From positions 15,512,028 through 15,576,027 of the forward strand of contig CM051018.1 in NCBI GenBank assembly GCA_027704905.1: a DNA stretch of 64,000 bases. Direction: 5' to 3'. The stretch's first letter is position 1. Each line of letters opens with the position of its first letter. This DNA is from Muraenolepis orangiensis (Eukaryota > Chordata > Actinopteri > Gadiformes > Muraenolepididae). The position numbers and the translations under genes are program-made. Below are positions 60,660 through 64,000 of the stretch, one piece after another. The notes beneath the pieces are model-generated. The model was not told where the DNA came from and did not search any database. It saw only the letters and a program-made list of their open reading frames with translations.

Positions 60660-61900
60660 CCAGCATTGTGTAAAGGCTGAGCTGAGGCATCGAAAGAGGA
60701 AAGTACAAAGACTTGTCCTTGGACAGGGAAGAAAGGAAGCTGTCATGGCTGCGGTCCACACAACAGAATAGTTAGTTTGACATGGCAGGCCTATGTATAA
60801 AATATACAAAATAAAATGCAATGCAGAGACGCTGTGAAGATGCAACAGAACAGACTCTCAAAGTGGTAGCCAAGTGTTCCAAGGCTCCCTAGGGGCCTCT
60901 GGAGGTGCCCATTGGAGAGCACGGCTAACACAACTACACTACATAATTGCACACAATCGACATTGTTTGTACTGAACAGTAGTTGTTTTGTTTGGGATTA
61001 GGGGTAATGACCCTGATGATGGAGGGCTGATCGGATTTCTTCGAGGGCCTCTGAGCTGCAGGGTCCCAGCCTGACTACCAACTAGGGGCTCGCGTAAAAA
61101 CAATAAGAACAGACAATAATTTGACTACTACAATATGTTATGTTCATCACTATGTACTATATTTGGTATTGGTATTAGACTGGTAGGTGTTAGACTTGGT
61201 TTTAGACTACGACTAATAACAAATATTCCTTGAAAACCCTAACCCAAACCCTTGATCTATATTGTTTAAGGTGTGACACGGCTACATTATTCAATATGCG
61301 GTATCAACGTAAACATAACGCAGTATTAAAAGACAGCCAAACGGTTCACTTCCTATGACATGCATTATGTGACGCGCATAGTCCATTGTGAACGTCGTGA
61401 AAGAGAGAGATGTATTATAGGCGACCATGACGTTAATAAGTCATGAAAATCTATAAAGCAGGACGTGAGATATCAGAAAAGGGATGCGACAAGTGACACG
61501 TGGTAAGCTCGAGCCGCCAGCTTCCAATTACTGTATTTCAGACACATAGATCCATATCAAGTAAAGTAAAATAGGAGTGGTTGAAACACCGAGCCTACAG
61601 ACATTCGTTTTAGTGTCCAGCGCAAGAGGCAGGGCTCTACATTGACTCTCTGTATGTTCACCAGCCAAAATCCCCCCCCCCCCCCATATAGTAGCTAGAC
61701 TATGCATGTGGCCGTTCAAAACCTCATGATCCTTTATCATGTTCAGTTTTAAATTGGTTGTGCCAATAACAAATTACATGTTTTTTGACTTATGATCACC
61801 TTGAATTTACGTAATTATTCCAGATGCCTTTTGTATCGTGGCCCTGAAGTGCAAATCACAATAAGAAGACAACTCCAAGTCAGAAACCACAACGACAGAA
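60660..61900. other. gene-free flank
   Basis: Unique sequence with a poly-C tract at 61673-61685. No ORF with recognisable similarity. Confidence 0.5.
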
Positions 61901-61904
61901 CAGA

Positions 61905-62692
61905 AAACACACCCACAAGTCCGAAACACACCCACATGTCAAAAACACACCCACATGTCAGAAACACACCCACAAGTCAGAAACACACCCACAAGTCAGA
62001 AACACACCCACATGTCAAAAACACACCCACATGTCAGAAACACACCCACAAGTCAGAAACACACCCACATGTCAAAAACACACCCACATGTCAGAAACAC
62101 ACCCACAAGTCAGAAACACACCCACAAGTCAGAAACACACCCACAAGTCAGAAACACACCCACATGTCAGAAACACACCCACAAGTCAGAAACACACCCA
62201 CATGTCAGAAACACACCCACAAGTCAGAAAAACCCACCCACAAGTCAGATACACACCCACAAGTCAGAAACACACCCACAAGTCAGATACACACCCACAA
62301 GTCAGAAACACACCCACATGTCAGAAACACACCCACAAGTCAGAAACACACCCACAAGTCAGAAACACACCCACAAGTCAGAAACACACCCACATGTCAG
62401 AAACACACCCACAAGTCAGAAACACACCCACATGTCAGAAACACACCCACAAGTCAGAAAAACCCACCCACAAGTCAGATACACACCCACAAGTCAGAAA
62501 CACACCCACAAGTCAGATACACACCCACAAGTCAGAAACACACCCACAAGTCAGATACACACCCACAAGTCAGAAACACACCCACAAGTCAGAAACACAC
62601 CCACAAGTCAGATACACACCCACAAGTCAGAAACACACCCACAAGTCAGAAACACACCCACAAGTCAGAAACACACCCACAAGTCACATTAA
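61905..62692. repeat. 19-bp minisatellite with higher-order structure
   Basis: About 41 units of AACACACCCACAAGTCAGA with variants ATGTCAG, CAAAAAC and AGATACA. Because 19 is not a multiple of three and the unit has no stop, open frames of over 200 codons appear; these are not genes. A 21-bp unit with AAAAACCCACCC occurs at 62221 and 62451, exactly 230 bp apart. Confidence 0.95.
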
Positions 62693-62944
62693 ATGACTCA
62701 TGCCACTGTCATGCATACTTACGCCAAAGCAACACCCACAACTACGCCAGGACCGGCCATTGCCGCTCTCCACTGCTCCACCGTTGCGCCAACTCTAAAG
62801 CACAGTTTATAATTGACATTACAATTCACATGACATTAATCATTTTAAAAACTTTAGGTGCCCAAGGAGAGAACTTGAACCCAGGTCAGGTTCAGCGCTG
62901 ATAACTCCACTGTCCCACAGCAGAGACGCCTGCTGTGACCTGTG

Positions 62945-63378
62945 AGGCATGCTCTGAGGTAATGACATGACAATTATAATTCACATGATTTTGTCAGTTT
63001 TCCAAGGAGAGGGTTATTAGCGGGACTTAAAAAAATAAAAATGGGTTCAATGGAAGGCACCATAGAGGTAAATGATGAACTCAGGTGACTGAGTTCATCA
63101 TTTACCTCTATGGTGCCTTCCATTGAACCCTGGAGCCATGGGTTCAATTTGTGGAGTGCGTTCCACAAACATAACAATGTCCAATTATTTGTAATGTCAA
63201 TCAATTCCTCAGACCTAATCAAAGCACTTGTCTCTGTGGTGCTGTCGACAGATCAATTTGTCAACAGCTTTGGAGTTTTTATTTTTATTTTTTTAAGTCC
63301 CGCTAATAACCCTCTCCTTGGAAAACTGACAAAATCATGTGAATTATAATTGTCATGTCATTACCTCAGAGCATGCCT
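62945..63378. repeat. nested perfect inverted repeat (foldback structure)
   Basis: Outer arms 62945-63042 and 63281-63378 are 98 bp each and reverse-complementary without mismatch by my reading. Inside the left arm lies a second palindrome, 63043-63084 and 63089-63130 (42 bp each, 4-base loop GTGA), so the left half is a complete stem with a 150-bp unpaired stretch before the right arm. tRNA-like SINE modules flank both sides in opposite orientation. Confidence 0.93.
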
Positions 63379-63544
63379 TGTCTCGTTGGCGTAGATGTGA
63401 GAGCTGCAGGTTAGCGGGTTCTGGAGACCTGTGTTTTATTCCCGCTGAGGTTGCTGTTGTGAATGATGGTGTGGTAAGGTAAGTATGACAATGTGTAATA
63501 ATAGTTGTAAAAGTTATACATAACTTGTCAAAGTTCTTCATGAC

Positions 63545-63660
63545 TTGGAATATTTGTAGTTAATTGTCATATTTTGTCATAAGTTTTAATATTTCATCAT
63601 TAATTGTCATATTTCGTCATTAATTGTCATATTTCGTCATAAGTTGTAATATTTCTTGAC
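63545..63660. repeat. ~19-bp AT-rich tandem repeat
   Basis: Five or six units related to TTAATTGTCATATTTCGTCA with a TAAGTTTTAATATTT variant. Confidence 0.75.
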
Positions 63661-63777
63661 GTGAACAAACACAGCACTCCCGTCAACATCGTCCACAATT
63701 TAATTTTGAGCCTCATTGAGGTTGAAAAATGACAAAGGTGGCGTGTGTGTATCTTCGTGTGTGTGAGGTCCCGTCGC

Positions 63778-63826
63778 TGGGCCAGCCAGCCAGCCAGCCA
63801 GCAGCCAGCCAGCCAGCCAGCCAGCG
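63778..63826. repeat. (CAGC)n tetranucleotide repeat
   Basis: GCCAGCCAGCCAGCCAGCAG followed by further CCAG units; one unit is interrupted. Confidence 0.85.
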
Positions 63827-64000
63827 GTTGTAGGCCTACTCTTTTGCTTTAGGCCGAGTATATCAAGGGCATGTTACAGTGTGCACTCCCCTGCATATAT
63901 ATATATATATATATATATATGTGGATTGGTATGAAATGCGAAAAAGTGATGGTTGGATAAAGTCCAAGGATGAACTGCTTGAGCAGTAAATCTAAAACCG

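Noticed and set aside
61905..62692. CRISPR array
   Set aside because: Units are contiguous 19-mers without spacers, in a eukaryotic genome.
61905..62692. Yeast-like telomere sequence (ACACACCCAC words)
   Set aside because: The unit has a constant AAGTCAG part and vertebrate telomeres are TTAGGG; only chance similarity to C1-3A.
61792..62901. Open reading frame of 369 codons plus overlapping frames of over 200 codons
   Set aside because: It is the 19-bp minisatellite read in several frames at once; composition is purely THPQVRN-type repeats in every frame and no start context or splice structure supports a gene.
63110..63349. ORF pair ending in the same peptide on both strands
   Set aside because: The identical ends are a consequence of the 98-bp inverted arms, not of two related genes.

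Overview
The window looks like nuclear DNA from a teleost fish. It holds three recognisable, intron-containing protein genes whose exons I placed by conserved peptide and GT/AG splice sites: the 3' end of inpp5a (+ strand, last three coding exons at 12629-12740, 17628-17696 and 18878-18958), a complete nkx6.2 homeobox gene (- strand, three exons between 26415 and 24083), and a complete vertebrate ancient (VA) opsin gene (+ strand, five exons between 46228 and 56821). VA opsin and the tRNA-derived SINEs argue for a ray-finned fish. The extraordinary density of long (CA/GT)n and (CT/GA)n arrays is what has been reported for cod-like fishes (Gadiformes), but that assignment is only a guess.

Layout. 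1-12628 is intron of inpp5a: more than ten CA/GT or CT arrays of about 100-250 bp, poly-G/poly-C tracts, one tRNA-derived SINE, and islands of unique sequence rich in homeodomain-type ATTA/TAAT words that could be conserved enhancers. 12629-18958 holds the inpp5a 3' exons, ending in a CAAX box. 19000-23200 is the inpp5a 3' flank, with triplet, AT and GA repeats. 23200-27250 is nkx6.2 with its 3' UTR and a promoter-like region; it is tail-to-tail with inpp5a. 27250-45620 is an intergenic stretch with no gene I can support. It contains AT-rich repeats, candidate conserved elements, a cluster of CTCF-like motifs at 29.5-31.5 kb, an interstitial telomeric repeat at 33.8 kb and several SINE/LINE fragments. 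45640-46227 is a CpG-rich, TATA-containing promoter and leader for the opsin, which is head-to-head with nkx6.2. 46228-56821 is the opsin, with minisatellites in introns 1 and 4. 56822-64000 is gene-free: a 16-bp minisatellite, a 19-bp minisatellite of about 780 bp with higher-order structure, and a perfect nested inverted repeat at 62945-63378.

How the genes relate. inpp5a (inositol phosphate 5-phosphatase) is a housekeeping signalling gene with very large introns. nkx6.2 is a developmental transcription factor, and an inpp5a/nkx6.2 neighbourhood is also present in mammals. The plausible reading is that unique islands inside inpp5a introns serve nkx6.2, while the opsin on the far side is a separately regulated non-visual photoreceptor gene. 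I see no wholly new biological system. The best leads are the divergent CTCF-like cluster between nkx6.2 and the opsin, the opsin's alanine-rich N-terminus and possible Val-Cys tail on intron-4 retention, and the foldback structure near 63 kb.
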